48,099 nucleotides of DNA from CAZLHO01 sp964559455 (GCA_964559455.1 CAZLHO010000021.1:1-48099), one strand, 5' to 3'. Positions 34,701 to 42,686 are shown, counted from the stretch's first letter. Translations and numbers: made by a program. The notes: generated from the sequence alone by a model not told the origin.

Positions 34701-34959
34701 GGCGCCGCCGACGACGGCCACCGGTCTGGCCTTGGCCCGGTGCCCGGCCGACGAGAAGGACCGGCGGCTCCTCGACACGGCGGCCTTCCGCGAGCGTCAC
34801 GCCGCCGAGGCCCCGCAGGCCCTCGCCAGGCTCCAGGCGGTCGCTCTGGCCGGCGACAACGTCTTCGCCGAATTGATGAGCGCCGTGCGCTGTTGCACCC
34901 TGGGCCAGATCTCGAACGCGCTCTACGCCGTGGGGGGCCAGTACCGTCGCGCAATGTAG
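31765..34959 (+). CDS. icmF: fused isobutyryl-CoA mutase (IcmF), B12-dependent
   Basis: The 1064-residue protein joins three parts. An N-terminal cobalamin-binding domain has DGHDASINI, with base-displacing His22, and VFGGGGGVIIPEE. A MeaB-like G-protein chaperone follows, with P-loop GTGGAGKS at 194-201, DPSKRKTGGALLGDR, SGIGQGDS and NKFD at 334-337. The rest is the mutase TIM barrel. Tyr89 and Arg207 of methylmalonyl-CoA mutase are replaced by Phe555 (GGVFPF) and Gln712 (AQNTCIF), the pattern of IcmF enzymes that interconvert isobutyryl-CoA and n-butyryl-CoA. ATG 31765 is four bases after GGAGG. No other short-chain acyl-CoA genes adjoin it. Confidence 0.95.
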   Translation: MAPTAADTRLRYVTAAALFDGHDASINIIRRLLQRSGAEVIHLGHNRSVPEIVRAVLQEDADAVAVSSYQGGHVEFFRYLTDELRRRGLDHVAVFGGGGGVIIPEEIAALQDYGVDRIYSPDDGRELGLTGIIDDMNARASARAAARDDAPVVAPGTAPVAEDVGLARALTLAERGAAPPAEPSRRAPVIGITGTGGAGKSSLTDELVRRFLRGGPDRRVALFAVDPSKRKTGGALLGDRIRMNAIYDDRCFLRSFATRGVRGELTAALAPGLELAQSRGFDLIIVETSGIGQGDSAIADVSDLSLYVMTSEFGAATQLEKIDMIDFADFIVVNKFDRPGSEDALRDVRKQLRRSRDDFATPDEALPVFGTIASHFNDAGVNALFAAIEARLDDADPPTGTSPITDGRAEIIPAFRQNYLAEVADAVRDHRLRAEQDAARLRRWHALERAAAELKEAGEDPGRLAETAAAARAEAGEPVIAEAEAWDGIAELYRRAEVPVSVRGRMRTFAAFHETLAGTRLPKVVLPRLTDPGDRLRFLRLENVPGGFPFTGGVFPFRRTDEDPKRQFAGEGSPERTNRRFHYLCRGEGAKRLSTAFDSLTLYGEDPAERPDIYGKIGEGGVSICTLDDMKALYDGFDLCDPATSVSMTINGPAPILLAMFFNAAIDQQTARREAERGAPLDEAERRELAAVTLQSVRGTVQADILKEDQAQNTCIFATEFALKLMGDVQAYFVEHGIRNYYSVSISGYHIAEAGANPVSQLAFTLANGLTYVEYYLSRGMAIDDFAPNLSFFFSNGLDAEYTVIGRVARRIWAVAMRDLYGAGERSQKLKYHIQTSGRSLHAQEVDFNDIRTTLQALMAIHDNCNSLHTNSYDEAITTPTEESVRRAMAIQLIINRELGWAKSENPLQGSALIEELTDLVEEAVLQEFERLSRRGGVLGAMETQYQRGKIQEESLLYEHRKHSGELPIVGVNTFLDPEAPPTTATGLALARCPADEKDRRLLDTAAFRERHAAEAPQALARLQAVALAGDNVFAELMSAVRCCTLGQISNALYAVGGQYRRAM

Positions 34960-35001
34960 CGCGGCGGCGGCAACTCCCTGCAATTTTTGGCGGATTGAGA
35001 T

Positions 35002-35018
35002 TTGACTTCTTGAGTCCT
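35002..35018 (+). promoter_or_regulatory. IscR/Rrf2-type operator overlapping a -35 box
   Basis: GACT-N5-AGTC (35004-35016), preceded by TT, reproduces the core and spacing of the IscR type 1 box (YYGACT-N5-AGTCRR), except that the last two bases are CT. The left half is also a TTGACT -35 box; no strong -10 follows, the best being TCATAT at 35027. It lies about 105 bp upstream of an Rrf2-family gene, so autoregulation is likely. Confidence 0.5.
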
Positions 35019-35122
35019 GATTTCCATCATATCCTGGTAGACCTGTCGGTGGGGAGAGACGTGGGGAGGGTTGCGGCCGGGTTGCCGCTTCAACATCGAG
35101 CCTAGCTCAGAGGTGAGTCCCA

Positions 35123-35521
35123 ATGCTGCAGATCACTCGCCAGACCGAATACGCCATCCGTGGCCTCATGGAACTCGCGGAACGCGACAACGGTTCCCCG
35201 GTCCGCCTGAAATCCCTCGCCGAGTCATGCGAGGTCTCCGAGGCCTTCCTCGCCAAGATCTTCCAGATGCTCTCCCAACACAACATCGTGAAGTCCCATC
35301 GCGGCGTGAAGGGCGGCTTCTCGCTGGGGCGCAGCCCGTCCGAGATCTCCCTGCGCGAGATCGTGGACATCTGCGAGGGCGGCATCGCCCTGAACCACTG
35401 CCTGCGCAAGGTCGACCCCTGCAACCGCCGCGGCGACTGCAAGATGAGCAAGGTATGGGTCCAGGCCCAGAAGGCCCTGACCGCGGCCCTGGACGGAACG
35501 TCCCTGCGCGACCTGATGTAG
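35123..35521 (+). CDS. Rrf2 family transcriptional regulator with three-cysteine cluster site
   Basis: The 132-residue regulator has the Rrf2 winged helix at residues 1-80: MLQITRQTEYAIRGLMELA, the recognition region VSEAFLAKIFQMLSQHNIVKS, and the wing HRGVKGGFSLGR. Three cysteines in CLRKVDPCNRRGDC (residues about 93-106) match the iron-sulphur ligands of IscR-like sensors. It therefore probably senses iron, redox state or nitric oxide. The start ATG has AGAGGTGAG upstream. The IscR-like palindrome at 35002-35018 suggests self-control. No isc or suf genes are adjacent, so its regulon is elsewhere or includes icmF, which ends just before. Confidence 0.9.
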   Translation: MLQITRQTEYAIRGLMELAERDNGSPVRLKSLAESCEVSEAFLAKIFQMLSQHNIVKSHRGVKGGFSLGRSPSEISLREIVDICEGGIALNHCLRKVDPCNRRGDCKMSKVWVQAQKALTAALDGTSLRDLM

Positions 35522-35546
35522 AGCGGTAGCGACCTTCCGCGGGCGC

Positions 35547-35610
35547 GATCCCGCCGCGATCCGAGCCCGGCCTGGAGCCGGCTCCGATCGCGGCGGGATC
35601 TTCATTTTCG
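35547..35610 (+). terminator. long hairpin terminator between the Rrf2 gene and rlmN
   Basis: A perfect 15-bp stem (35547-35561 with 35586-35600) encloses a second short stem, GAGCC/GGCTC, and is followed by TTCATTTTC. It begins 26 bp after the Rrf2 stop and touches the rlmN stop from the other side, so both convergent transcripts would fold it. Confidence 0.75.
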
Positions 35611-36645
35611 GCGATGGCGCAGCTGGCCGCAGGCGGCGTCGATGTCCTCGCCGCCGCTGATGCGCACGAAGGCGCGCACGCCGGCGTCGTCGAGCGCGCG
35701 CTGGAAGGCCGCGACCCTTTCGGGGGGGGAGGGGCGCCACCGGGCGTCGATGGCGTTGAGCGGGATGAGGTTGACCTTGAAGGGGCGGCCGCGCACCAGG
35801 GCGGCCAGCGCCTTGGCCTCGGCCGGAGTGTCGTTGACGCCGTCGATGAGCACGAAGGCCACGGTCACCGGCCGCCGGATGCGACGGGCGTGGCGCTCGC
35901 CGTGGCCGAGCAGCTCGGCCAGCGGCGTCCGCCCCGGCACGGGCATCAGCCGGCGCCGGAGGTCGGGGTCGCAGCCGTTGACCGACAGGGTCAGGCCTAC
36001 GGGCCGGGGCAGCTCGGACAGGCGCGCCAGCCCCGCGGCGGGGCCGGCCGTCGAGATCTGGATCCGTCGCGGCGACATGCCGAAACCCGCCTCGTCGACC
36101 AAGACATCCAGCGACGCGGCCACGTTGTCGAAGTTGTCCAGGGGCTCGCCCATCCCCATGAAGACGATGTTGTGCCCACGGTCGCCGAGTTCGGGCAGGG
36201 GCGCCGCGGCGAGATCGGCGCGCAGGTGGATCACCTGCTCCAGGATCTCTCCCGGCGTCAGGTTGCGGGCCAGCCCGCCGCGCGCCGTGGCGCAGAAGGC
36301 GCAGGCCATGGCGCAGCCGACCTGGGAGGAGATGCAGAAGGTGGCGTGCCCTTCCATGGGGATGATGACGCTCTCGACAACCTGGCCGTCGCGCAGTCCG
36401 AAGAGGAACTTGCGCGTGCCGTCGGTCGAGACTTGGCGTTCCCGCAGGGCGAGACCCGCCAGGTCGAAGTCCGCGGCCAGCTCGTCGCGCAGCGTCGCCG
36501 GCAGGTTCGTCATCTCCGCCCAATCCAGGGCGCCGTCGGTGAAGAGCCAGCGGGCCAGTTGATCGGCGCGCCAGCGGGGCAGGCCCCTGGCCAAGATGTG
36601 TCGGGCGAGCTCGCCGGGGTTCGAATCGCGGATCAGGGGCTTCAT
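35602..36645 (-). CDS. rlmN: 23S rRNA (A2503-C2)/tRNA (A37-C2) methyltransferase
   Basis: The 347-residue radical-SAM enzyme methylates C2 of A2503 in 23S rRNA and of A37 in some tRNAs. The radical-SAM cysteines are in CAMACAFC (C-x3-C-x2-C) within QVGCAMACAFCATARGG. Other motifs are NIVFMGMGEPLDN, QISTAGPAAGL, LTLSVNG, KVNLIPLNA and, near the end, RISGGEDIDAACGQL with the substrate-linked cysteine. N-terminal LPRWRADQLARWLF is typical. ATG 36645 has only a weak GGAAGCG site. It is divergent from the NtrX-like regulator. Confidence 0.94.
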   Translation of the reverse strand: MKPLIRDSNPGELARHILARGLPRWRADQLARWLFTDGALDWAEMTNLPATLRDELAADFDLAGLALRERQVSTDGTRKFLFGLRDGQVVESVIIPMEGHATFCISSQVGCAMACAFCATARGGLARNLTPGEILEQVIHLRADLAAAPLPELGDRGHNIVFMGMGEPLDNFDNVAASLDVLVDEAGFGMSPRRIQISTAGPAAGLARLSELPRPVGLTLSVNGCDPDLRRRLMPVPGRTPLAELLGHGERHARRIRRPVTVAFVLIDGVNDTPAEAKALAALVRGRPFKVNLIPLNAIDARWRPSPPERVAAFQRALDDAGVRAFVRISGGEDIDAACGQLRHRRK

Positions 36646-36813
36646 GGCTCGCGCTTCCGTTCGTCGGTTCCGCCGGCCGGGGCGGCGGGCGTTGGGACTT
36701 GACACTCCCGCCGGAGCCCCTGCAAGTTGGTCGCAGGGATCGGCCGCGCCGGCGGTCCCAGAGATAGCGCACCCGCCGTGCCCGCGCAAGCGGGACGGAC
36801 CGGAGGGAGGCCC

Positions 36814-38181
<1,368 letters not shown>

Positions 38182-38207
38182 CCCCGGAGGCCCAGGAATA
38201 TTGACAG

Positions 38208-38237
38208 TTGGTTCGGTTCGCCCTAATTTGCTATAAT
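38208..38237 (+). promoter_or_regulatory. extended -10 promoter of the small secreted peptide gene
   Basis: TTGGTT (38208-38213) and TATAAT (38232-38237) are 18 bp apart, and TGC before the -10 makes it an extended element. A perfect TTGACA at 38201-38206 is 25 bp from the -10, too far to serve it. Transcription should begin near 38244, giving a structured leader of about 97 bases. Confidence 0.7.
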
Positions 38238-38245
38238 GTTCTCGG

Positions 38246-38322
38246 GGGAATCTCTCGCCGATCCCTGAGGCGGGCTAATTCCCGATTCGGACACCGCCTA
38301 CGTACCCTACCCGGGGCGGTGT
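38246..38322 (+). other. structured mRNA leader with two hairpins
   Basis: The first element pairs GGGAAT (38246-38251) with ATTCCC (38278-38283) around an inner CGCC/GGCG hairpin. The second is a perfect 8-bp stem, ACACCGCC (38291-38298) with GGCGGTGT (38315-38322), ending five bases before the ribosome-binding site GGAAAGGG. A structure this close to the start could control translation. It does not match a riboswitch class that I know. Confidence 0.5.
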
Positions 38323-38340
38323 GGGTTGGAAAGGGTAGTG

Positions 38341-38658
38341 ATGATGAAGAAGACACTTTGGATTCCGTGCCTTCTGGTGCTGCTCTTGGTCGCGATGGCC
38401 GGGTCCGTCTCGGCTGCGGCTTTCCAGCGGGTCGCCCTGATCGATGATCAGTGCGCGACCGTCGCTGTGGAACCCGCAGACGACGGGGACGGACAGTACA
38501 CGACCGATGGGGATCCCGACGACACCATCATCGGCAACCGGGGAAGATTCTCCCTCGACGACTATGTGTCGTCGTTGTTGCCGGAGGCGTTGGCGTCCTA
38601 CCTCATGGAGCGCTACCAGGAAATCCTGGCGGGCCTGTCGGACGTGGGCCTGGACTGA
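38341..38658 (+). CDS. small secreted acidic peptide next to a TPR-sigma-54 regulator
   Basis: The 105-residue product begins with a strong signal peptide (MMKKTLWIPCLLVLLLVAMA, cleavage after about residue 25). The mature peptide of about 80 residues is acidic, with VEPADDGDGQYTTDGDPDDT in the middle and a helical C-terminal half (SLDDYVSSLLPEALASYLMERY) ending GLSDVGLD. One cysteine remains after cleavage. I recognise no family. ATG 38341 is five bases after GGAAAGGG. It has its own strong promoter and structured leader and lies 101 bp upstream of the TPR-GAF-AAA+ activator on the same strand. A signalling peptide is one possibility; a small structural surface protein is another. Confidence 0.7.
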   Translation: MMKKTLWIPCLLVLLLVAMAGSVSAAAFQRVALIDDQCATVAVEPADDGDGQYTTDGDPDDTIIGNRGRFSLDDYVSSLLPEALASYLMERYQEILAGLSDVGLD

Positions 38659-38663
38659 TTTCT

Positions 38664-38681
38664 CCCCGGAAGGCGCCGGGG
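38664..38681 (+). other. hairpin between the peptide gene and the TPR regulator
   Basis: CCCCGG and CCGGGG form a 6-bp stem five bases after the peptide stop codon. There is no T tract, so partial read-through into the regulator gene is expected, giving more peptide than regulator transcript. Confidence 0.4.
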
Positions 38682-38759
38682 GATGTCGGTACAGCCACGG
38701 TTTGACGCAGGCCAGCCGTTGATCGTCTTTGCCCGCCTACTCGCCAGGGGACAAAAACG

Positions 38760-41700
38760 ATGCCGCAGCCTTTCAATGAACGCAACCGCAAGCGTTCCGA
38801 GCGGCCAGATCCTCGATTCGCCGTGAGCGAGTCCGCCCTGCTGCGACTCGAAGAGATCGGCGATCTCCACTTCGAGGCCTCGGCCTATACCTCCGCCCTC
38901 GATTATTATCGCCGGCTCCTGGACGGCTCCGGGGCCGTCGTCGGCGTTCCGCGCCTGCTCGGCGTCCTGCGCAAGTCCGTCGACGCCGCCCTGAACATCG
39001 GCGACTTGGCCCTGGCCGAGTCGCTGCTGGCCCGCGCCTCGGACATCGCCGGTCCCGACGTCGATCTCGACTCCGAGGAGCGCGCCCAGCTGCTGGCTCC
39101 GATCATGGGCCGCCGCGCCGCCCTGCTCACCCACCGTAGCGCCTACGCCAAGGCCCTGCGGCTGGCCAAGCACGCCTTCGCCGTCCTGGCGATCACCGAC
39201 TCCCACAACGAGGTGGCCAACCTCCAGGTCACCATGGGCGTCTGCCATCAGCGTCTGGGACGCCTCGGCAAGGCCGAGGAGTTCTACACCGACGCCCTGG
39301 CCACCTATCGCCGCATCGGCGACGAGATCGGCACGGCGATCCTCTACAACAACCTGGCGTTGCTGCACAAGAACCTCTGCCGCTGGGACCGCGCCCTGAA
39401 CCTGCAGGAGAAGGCCGTGGCCGTGGCCTCGCGTCACGGGGCGACGCACCTGCTCTCGAGGATGCATCTCAACCAGGGGATCATCCTGCGCAAGATGGGC
39501 CGTCGCGGCGAGGCCCGCTCCAGCCTGGAGAAGTGCCTCCGCCTGGCGATCAGCCTGGGTGACGCCTCCCGGCAGGCCCGGGCCTCCCTGGCCCTGGGCT
39601 ACCTGGAGCTGGACGAGGGGCACCAGTTGCGCGCAGAAGAATTGATCCTCGCGGGCAAGGCCATCTCCGAGAGCGCCGGCTACGTCCGCGAAGCCACGAT
39701 CGCCGACGAGTACATGGGCGATATCCTGCTCGTGCGCGGCGATGTCGACAAGGCGCTGTACAACTACGAGCAGGGCCTCGAGAAGACCCGCGCCATCGGC
39801 AAGGTCACCGACCTCGAGGGCGAACTCCTGCGCCGCTGCGCCGAGGCCTACCGCCGTCGCGGCGATCTCGACAAGGCCGTCTCGTCGGCGGAGGCGGCCG
39901 TGGCCGTCTGCGAGTCCTGCGGCGAGGAGTACGAGCTCGGCTTCTGCCACCGCACCCTGGGCATGGCCCACGCCGCCCGCGGCGATATCGACGAATGCGA
40001 CCGCGCCTTCCGCGATTCGATCGCCCTCTTCCGCAAGCAGAACCTGAACGCGGAGATGTGCGAGTCGATCCTCGCCTTCCATGAGGCTCGACGCCGCAAG
40101 GCCGGGCGTTCCCAGCTCCTGCTGCTCCGCCGTTTCCTGATCGAGGTCCTGGACGCGCCGCCCACATCCATCGAGGACGACCTCGTCTGCCGCCTCCACC
40201 AGTCGCTGGCCGAAGTGCAGCTGGGGCTGGGCCAGAACGATGAGGCCCTGCTCACGGTCAGCGAACTGGAGCGTCTCATCGGCAGCGGCGTGTGCAACTC
40301 CTTCGCCCCCGTGGTCCAGGAGCTTCGCCAGAGCATCGAGCAGATCCTGGTCGGCAGCCTCGTCGGGGCCAAGGACCATCTCCAGGCCGTCTCGTCCGTG
40401 CCGGCGCTGCTCACCGGCGGTCCCGCCCGGCCCAACACCCTGGCTTCCGTGCTCCAGGCGGGCATGGCCCGGACCGGGGCCACTGCTGGTTTCCTGGCCA
40501 TGGCCGACCAGCGCGCCGCCGCCACAGGCTTCTCGCTGGTGGCCCGCGAAGGCGTCAGCGAGAACCTGGCGGGGCAGTTGGCCGAATGGTTCGACGGCCG
40601 TCGCGGTACGGATTCCCCGACTGCGCCGCTGGTCTTCACCCGCCTTTCCGCCTCGGACGCTCTCGTGAAGGACGTGCCGGCCCTGGCCGACGCCGCCCGC
40701 AGCTGCGTCTTCCTGCCCGTCGCGCTGCACGGACGTCTCTTCGGCATGATGTTCCTGGCGCGTCGCGACGATTCCGACGCCGCCCTGGCTTCGGGAGCGC
40801 TGGAGTTCCTCGCCGCCTACCTCGGCTTCATCGCCCTCTTCCTCGAGGAGCGGGGCGCCGGCGGTCCGGCTTCCGCGCCGCGGCCCGACGTGCCCCCCGG
40901 CCAGGAGTGCTTCGAGAACTTCATCACCGGCGACGAGCGGATGCTCGAATTGCTGAGCCTGATCCGCAAGGTGGCGCCCAGCGAATTGACCGTCCTGCTC
41001 CACGGCGAGACCGGCACCGGCAAGGGCCTGCTGGCCTACGCGATCCACGCGCTCAGCCCTCGCATGGGTCAGCGCTTCAGCTCTGTGAACTGCGCTGCGA
41101 TTCCCGAGACCCTGCTCGAGAGCGAGCTCTTCGGCCACGTGCGCGGCAGCTTCACCGGCGCCGTCTCCGACAAGCCCGGACTGCTTGTCGAAGCCGAGGG
41201 CGGCACTGTCTTCCTCGACGAGGTCGGGAAGATGCCCCTGCCCATGCAGGCCAAGCTGCTGCATTTCCTCGACACCAAGGTCATCCGGCCGGTCGGATCC
41301 GCCCGGGACCGCCGCGTCGACGTCCGCATCGTCTGCGCCACCAAGGGCGACCTGCAGGAGATGTCGCGCCAGGGCCTCTTCCTCGAGGATCTCTACTACC
41401 GGCTGCTGGATTTCCCCTTGCGCGTGCCGCCTCTGCGCGAGCGCCCCGGCGACATCCAGCTGCTCGTCCAGCATTTCATCGCGCGCTTCGCCGGCGAGAG
41501 CGGCCGTCCGGTGCCCGGTTTCACGGCGGCGTTCATGAACGCCTTGACCGGCCACGACTGGCCCGGCAACGTCCGCGAGCTCGAAAAGAGCCTGCGTCGC
41601 GCCATCGTCCTGGCCCAGGACGATGAGATGCTACGGCCCGAGCACCTGCCGACCGAGGTCTCCGCCTACGCTTTCGGCGACTCCGTCGGTCGCGACATCG

Positions 41701-41858
41701 CCCCGCTGCGCGAGACCGTCGGCGCCGTCGAATGCCGCGAGATCACGGCCGCCCTCAAGGCCGCCGGCGGCAACAAATCCCAGGTCTGCCGCATGCTGGG
41801 CATCAGCTACCCGAGCCTGCTGCGCAAGATCCGCCTCTACGGCATCCGCCTTTCCTGA
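38760..41858 (+). CDS. TPR-GAF-AAA+-Fis sigma-54-dependent transcriptional activator
   Basis: This 1032-residue protein has no receiver domain. Residues about 20-500 are TPR repeats (NEVANLQVTMGVCHQRLGRLGKAEEF, in parts, then YNNLALLHKNLCRWDRAL and HLNQGIILRKMGRRGEARSSL). A GAF-like domain follows at about 550-690. The AAA+ domain has Walker A GETGTGKG at 749-756, GSFTGA at 796-801, Walker B GGTVFLDEVGKM and PLRERPGD. A Fis-type helix-turn-helix ends the protein (NKSQVCRMLGISYPSLLRKI). ATG 38760 is eight bases after AGGGGA. TPR receptors bind peptides in RRNPP systems of Firmicutes; here a secreted-peptide gene sits just upstream, which suggests, but does not prove, a similar ligand. The likely target is the sigma-54-like promoter at 42671. 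Confidence 0.9.
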   Translation: MPQPFNERNRKRSERPDPRFAVSESALLRLEEIGDLHFEASAYTSALDYYRRLLDGSGAVVGVPRLLGVLRKSVDAALNIGDLALAESLLARASDIAGPDVDLDSEERAQLLAPIMGRRAALLTHRSAYAKALRLAKHAFAVLAITDSHNEVANLQVTMGVCHQRLGRLGKAEEFYTDALATYRRIGDEIGTAILYNNLALLHKNLCRWDRALNLQEKAVAVASRHGATHLLSRMHLNQGIILRKMGRRGEARSSLEKCLRLAISLGDASRQARASLALGYLELDEGHQLRAEELILAGKAISESAGYVREATIADEYMGDILLVRGDVDKALYNYEQGLEKTRAIGKVTDLEGELLRRCAEAYRRRGDLDKAVSSAEAAVAVCESCGEEYELGFCHRTLGMAHAARGDIDECDRAFRDSIALFRKQNLNAEMCESILAFHEARRRKAGRSQLLLLRRFLIEVLDAPPTSIEDDLVCRLHQSLAEVQLGLGQNDEALLTVSELERLIGSGVCNSFAPVVQELRQSIEQILVGSLVGAKDHLQAVSSVPALLTGGPARPNTLASVLQAGMARTGATAGFLAMADQRAAATGFSLVAREGVSENLAGQLAEWFDGRRGTDSPTAPLVFTRLSASDALVKDVPALADAARSCVFLPVALHGRLFGMMFLARRDDSDAALASGALEFLAAYLGFIALFLEERGAGGPASAPRPDVPPGQECFENFITGDERMLELLSLIRKVAPSELTVLLHGETGTGKGLLAYAIHALSPRMGQRFSSVNCAAIPETLLESELFGHVRGSFTGAVSDKPGLLVEAEGGTVFLDEVGKMPLPMQAKLLHFLDTKVIRPVGSARDRRVDVRIVCATKGDLQEMSRQGLFLEDLYYRLLDFPLRVPPLRERPGDIQLLVQHFIARFAGESGRPVPGFTAAFMNALTGHDWPGNVRELEKSLRRAIVLAQDDEMLRPEHLPTEVSAYAFGDSVGRDIAPLRETVGAVECREITAALKAAGGNKSQVCRMLGISYPSLLRKIRLYGIRLS

Positions 41859-41885
41859 TCTTCCTTTTCCTAAACATTCCTGCAG

Positions 41886-41913
41886 GCCGCGCCCGCGGCT
41901 ATTAACTTTCTTT
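41886..41913 (+). terminator. probable terminator of the TPR regulator gene
   Basis: GCCGCG and CGCGGC (41886-41899) make a short GC stem with a tight loop, followed by a T-rich tail, TATTAACTTTCTTT. It lies 28 bp after the stop codon. Confidence 0.5.
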
Positions 41914-42167
41914 ATAGTCCAAAACATTAAAAACAAATGACTTAGAGAATTCATCGCCGTACTGGAACAATGGTTTCGCCTTTGTGGCCCGTGCGGCAAG
42001 CCCTGGGCTATGGTATGCAATCCGTAGTTTGCTGTAAACATTGAGGTTACGATAATAACACTTGGGTTGCATTCATGGTACGGGACGTGCTGTATTGCTG
42101 GGCGGAAGGGGCCAGTTGCAGGGAACTTCTGGGCCTGGACACGTAGCTGGGAATTGACATTCGGGAG

Positions 42168-42221
42168 GCCGAGCCGGTTCGAAAACTCATTTTTGCTAAC
42201 CGGCTGTAATGAGAAGTTTTC
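42168..42221 (+). ncRNA. candidate pseudoknot-forming RNA element
   Basis: AGCCGGTT (42172-42179) and AACCGGCT (42198-42205) form a perfect 8-bp stem. Its loop contains GAAAACTCAT (42181-42190), which is complementary, apart from a two-base insertion, to ATGAGAAGTTTTC immediately downstream (42209-42221). That arrangement can fold as an H-type pseudoknot or as two alternative structures. GCCGAGCCGGTTC is repeated exactly at 42366-42378, so the AACCGGCT strand has two possible partners. No known riboswitch class is recognised. Confidence 0.45.
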
Positions 42222-42358
42222 ATCTGATGTGCTTGCAGCGCGGTGGTCGAGAGGTGGGGTCCCGATCATCGATGACGGCAGGCTGAGAAAACTTCGATCC
42301 GGCCGCCCTCCCGAAAGAACTCGGATCGCCCGGGGTTCCCAGCCCCAACTTCGGAAAG

Positions 42359-42429
42359 GGAAAGAGCCGAGCCGGTTCTGAAAGGCGAGATTCAGGGCAG
42401 GTGGAGCCATTGCGGGGCGGGCTCTTTCC
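42359..42429 (+). ncRNA. candidate structured RNA closed by a 10-bp stem
   Basis: GGAAAGAGCC (42359-42368) pairs perfectly with GGCTCTTTCC (42420-42429). Inside is a CTGAA/TTCAG hairpin (42378-42395) and the second copy of the 13-base GCCGAGCCGGTTC repeat. A strong hairpin follows eleven bases later. The layout, a multi-branched domain followed by a terminator-like stem, resembles a regulatory RNA or small RNA 3' end. Confidence 0.5.
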
Positions 42430-42439
42430 TCTCTCAAGC

Positions 42440-42475
42440 GGGGGGCGACGAAAGTCGCCCCCCGTTGTTCGTTCT
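42440..42475 (+). terminator. strong hairpin with GAAA loop ending the structured region
   Basis: GGGGGGCGAC (42440-42449) and GTCGCCCCCC (42454-42463) form a perfect 10-bp stem closed by a GNRA-type GAAA tetraloop, followed by GTTGTTCGTTCT. The T content after the stem is modest but fits an intrinsic terminator for an RNA made from the 42.0-42.4 kb region. Confidence 0.6.
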
Positions 42476-42670
42476 CCACTGTCTCCAATAGGGTAACGGA
42501 TTGGACGCAGGGGGACGACGCGGCCCGTGCCGCCGCCTTTTTTCTCAAAGCGGGGCTCAGGCTCTCCTCCCGAGGCCGATCTCGACAATTCCTTGTATAT
42601 TATGGCCTTGAAGCGTTTGATCTTCCGGCGGGGCAGATCCCGCTCGGCGATGCCGGCGGCAGGCGACGCC

Positions 42671-42686
42671 TGGCACGGCCCGTGCG
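42671..42686 (+). promoter_or_regulatory. sigma-54-like (-24/-12) promoter
   Basis: TGGCACG-N4-GTGCG matches the full -24 half of the sigma-54 consensus and keeps TGC in the -12 half (consensus TTGCW), with the invariant GG and GC exactly ten bases apart. The start would fall near 42697, 42 bases before the lipoprotein ATG. Two sigma-54 activators are encoded within 6 kb upstream. Confidence 0.5.

Larger units (their letters stand above)
41914..42670. other. 880-bp non-coding interval, AT-richer than its surroundings
   Basis: No convincing gene lies between 41859 and 42738. Sequence from about 41940 to 42230 is roughly half GC, against about 70% in neighbouring genes. A possible promoter, TTGCTG-16-GATAAT, sits at 42029-42056. 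The interval then holds the paired elements listed at 42168-42221, 42359-42429 and 42440-42475. The remainder (42476-42670) shows only a TATATTATGG AT tract at 42596. One 104-codon reading frame at 42067-42381 has a TTG start, no ribosome-binding site and atypical codons, and I do not call it. Confidence 0.6.

Noticed and set aside
31483..34983. 1166-codon open frame on the minus strand
   Set aside because: It lies opposite icmF and exists because the GC-rich codons of icmF leave few stops in that frame; its translation is low-complexity and matches no family.
38201..38206. TTGACA as the -35 box of the secreted-peptide promoter
   Set aside because: It is 25 bp from TATAAT, too far for sigma-70; TTGGTT at 38208 has an 18-bp spacing.
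38613..41555. 980-codon open frame on the minus strand
   Set aside because: It is a shadow of the TPR-GAF-sigma-54 gene, which has clear domains on the plus strand.
42171..42220. Possible group II intron domain V
   Set aside because: The stem loosely recalls domain V, but there is no catalytic AGC triad in the right place, no bulge pattern and no reverse transcriptase gene.
42282..42287. CTGAGA resembling part of a TPP riboswitch
   Set aside because: The other conserved TPP elements (such as ACCTGATC with correct spacing) are missing.
42067..42381. 104-codon frame in the large non-coding interval
   Set aside because: It has a TTG start without a ribosome-binding site, unusual codons and no recognised family, and it overlaps both RNA-structure elements.
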